Source: Legionellales bacterium UBA5158 (lineage in GTDB: Bacteria > Pseudomonadota > Gammaproteobacteria > DSM-16500). Taken from it: 7,520 nucleotides of DNA. Each line of letters opens with the position of its first letter. Within the stretch, counting starts at the first letter, position 1. The stretch lies in the NCBI GenBank assembly GCA_002413665.1, contig DHXK01000213.1, positions 1 through 7,520 on the forward strand, written 5' to 3'. Below, in pieces: positions 6,989-7,520 of this stretch. The notes below the pieces were generated by a model. It saw nothing but the letters and a program-made list of their open reading frames with translations, had not been told where the DNA came from and made no database searches. Both the position numbers and the translations under genes were made by a program.

Positions 6989-6997
6989 TGCTATAAT
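6989..6997 (+). promoter_or_regulatory. Extended -10 promoter of the hipBA module
   Basis: TGCTATAAT matches the extended -10 consensus (TG-N-TATAAT) perfectly. No good -35 lies at the expected distance (around 6969-6975, TTCTCT at best), which is normal for extended -10 promoters. Transcription would start near 7003-7005, inside the first putative operator, leaving a leader of about 45 bases before the ATG at 7049. Confidence 0.75.
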
Positions 6998-7013
6998 GAT
7001 CAATAGAATGACC
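6998..7013. promoter_or_regulatory. Putative antitoxin operator O1
   Basis: GATCAATAGAATGACC is an imperfect palindrome (four of six outer pairs) that begins at the base after the -10 box and spans the expected transcription start. Counting one flanking base on each side, it matches the second site at 13 of 18 positions. Binding here would block RNA polymerase, as expected for toxin-antitoxin autorepression. It contains a GATC (6998-7001). Confidence 0.5.
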
Positions 7014-7029
7014 AAAAAGCACAGTAAAC

Positions 7030-7045
7030 GATCAAGGTATTGACC
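7030..7045. promoter_or_regulatory. Putative antitoxin operator O2, overlapping the ribosome binding site
   Basis: GATCAAGGTATTGACC is the better of the two palindromes (five of six outer pairs, 4-base centre). It lies 32 bases centre to centre from O1, about three helical turns, so dimers would sit on the same DNA face. It contains the AAGG ribosome binding site (7034-7037) of the following gene and a GATC (7030-7033). Confidence 0.55.
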
Positions 7046-7048
7046 ATT

Positions 7049-7387
7049 ATGGGAAGAGAAAAAACCCCAATGCTACCGATAGCACAACGCTTATTAACAG
7101 AAATGGGCGAAAATATTCGTCTAGCACGATTGCGACGTAAATTTTCTGCAGTCATAGTTGCGCAGCGCGCGGGAATTGCTCGCAATACACTGCGAGCAAT
7201 TGAACGAGGCGATGCAAGCGTAACATTCAGTGCTTATGTTAATGTTTTACTCTGCTTAGGACTTGAAAAAGATTTACGATTAATAGCTCGTGATGATGAG
7301 CTAGGCCGGAAGCTTCAAGATGCTGACTTGCCCATCAAAGCACGCGCACCAAAATTAAAACCAATAAAGAAAAAGTCTCATGAATAA
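7049..7387 (+). CDS. hipB: HipB-like XRE-family helix-turn-helix antitoxin/regulator
   Basis: A 112-residue DNA-binding protein, probably the antitoxin of a HipBA-type system and repressor of its own operon. The XRE/Cro helix-turn-helix spans about residues 20-73: ENIRLARLRRKFSAVIVAQRAG, then the likely recognition helix ARNTLRAIERGDASV, then YVNVLLCLGLEKDL. The RxTLxxIERG pattern is typical of HipB-like regulators. A D-x-x-LGRKLQD element follows (about 82-91), then a basic, probably flexible tail (KARAPKLKPIKKK). I chose the ATG at 7049, with AAGG 11 bases upstream; the in-frame TTG at 7040 lies only two bases from AAGG and inside operator O2. The stop overlaps the downstream hipA start by 8 bases (7380-7387), indicating translational coupling. 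The toxin-partner context is the main reason for calling it an antitoxin rather than a generic regulator. Confidence 0.88.
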   Translation: MGREKTPMLPIAQRLLTEMGENIRLARLRRKFSAVIVAQRAGIARNTLRAIERGDASVTFSAYVNVLLCLGLEKDLRLIARDDELGRKLQDADLPIKARAPKLKPIKKKSHE

Positions 7388-7520
7388 AACTCAGCAGCAT
7401 ATTGAAGTCCACGCACACTGGATAGGTTTATCCCAACCAACCTTGGTAGGCGTTTTACATGCAACTCCTTCACGTGGCAAAGAAATGTTTTCTTTCGAGT
7501 ACAACCACGAATGGCTTAAA
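7380..7520 (+). CDS. hipA: HipA-family toxin (serine/threonine kinase), N-terminal fragment cut by window end
   Basis: Only the first 47 codons are present, starting at an ATG inside the end of the antitoxin gene. The translation shows HWIGLSQPTLVGVLHATP, then RGKEMFSFEYNHEWLK. This is the N-terminal subdomain (HipA_N, also called Couple_hipA) signature: G-x-L followed by a short loop and F-x-Y-x-x-x-WL. Full HipA proteins are about 400-440 residues; E. coli HipA is a kinase that phosphorylates GltX, stalling translation and promoting persistence. The kinase core, including the catalytic Asp and the activation-loop Ser, lies beyond the window, so activity and target cannot be judged. A short stand-alone HipA_N protein (HipS-like, as in split three-gene systems) cannot be excluded. 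Confidence 0.88.
   Translation, partial: MNKTQQHIEVHAHWIGLSQPTLVGVLHATPSRGKEMFSFEYNHEWLK

Noticed and set aside
6879..6990. Terminator or attachment-site repeat downstream of tRNA-Phe
   Set aside because: No GC-rich hairpin with a T run and no second copy of the tRNA 3' end is present; small palindromes (ACGCGT, GAATTC, ATGCAT) look coincidental.
7040..7048. TTG start for the HTH protein
   Set aside because: It lies only two bases after AAGG and within a palindrome; the ATG at 7049 has a workable spacing.
1..7520. CRISPR array, insertion sequence or long tandem repeat
   Set aside because: No regularly spaced repeats, no transposase-like frame and no terminal inverted repeats were seen on either strand.

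Overview
The window looks like an AT-rich gammaproteobacterial chromosome segment, probably from a host-associated or intracellular lineage (Legionellales-like: Legionella, Coxiella, Berkiella and relatives). That placement is inference. It rests on gammaproteobacterial MutY, YggX and HutH sequences, the mutY-yggX-tRNA-Phe order, and two large unrecognised proteins of the kind common in such bacteria. One of these proteins has an ankyrin-like start, a helical solenoid and a disordered Ser/Ala/Pro tail. No 16S gene or other decisive marker is present.

Layout. Bases 1-14 match the end of the Tn5/Nextera mosaic-end adapter and are very probably a sequencing artefact at a contig edge. Directly after it comes the C-terminal 43% or so of histidine ammonia-lyase (hutH, + strand), missing its catalytic MIO residues. 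Its stop codon overlaps the stop codon of a convergent 413-residue unknown gene (675-1916, - strand), which has its own good sigma-70 promoter at 1950-1978. Upstream of that on the same strand is a 1069-residue unknown gene (2051-5260): N-terminal ankyrin-like helices, TPR/Sel1-like helices, a charged coiled-coil-like stretch and a long low-complexity tail. These two orphan genes fill about 60% of the window and are the best candidates for new biology, possibly secreted effectors, though no assignable enzyme motif is visible.

An intergenic region of about 140 bases separates them from the divergent mutY-yggX operon (5399-6729), whose genes overlap by ATGA. MutY removes adenine mispaired with 8-oxoguanine and YggX is linked to iron/oxidative-stress protection of Fe-S proteins, so the pair forms an oxidative-damage unit. 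A stable-RNA type promoter (TTGACG-17-TTTAAT with a GC-rich discriminator) then drives a complete tRNA-Phe(GAA) with encoded CCA.

The right end holds a HipBA-type toxin-antitoxin module: an XRE-family regulator overlapping by 8 bases the start of a HipA-family kinase cut by the window edge. Its promoter is an extended -10 element directly abutted by one of two matching imperfect palindromes. The second covers the ribosome binding site. These are most simply read as autoregulatory operators. Each contains a GATC.
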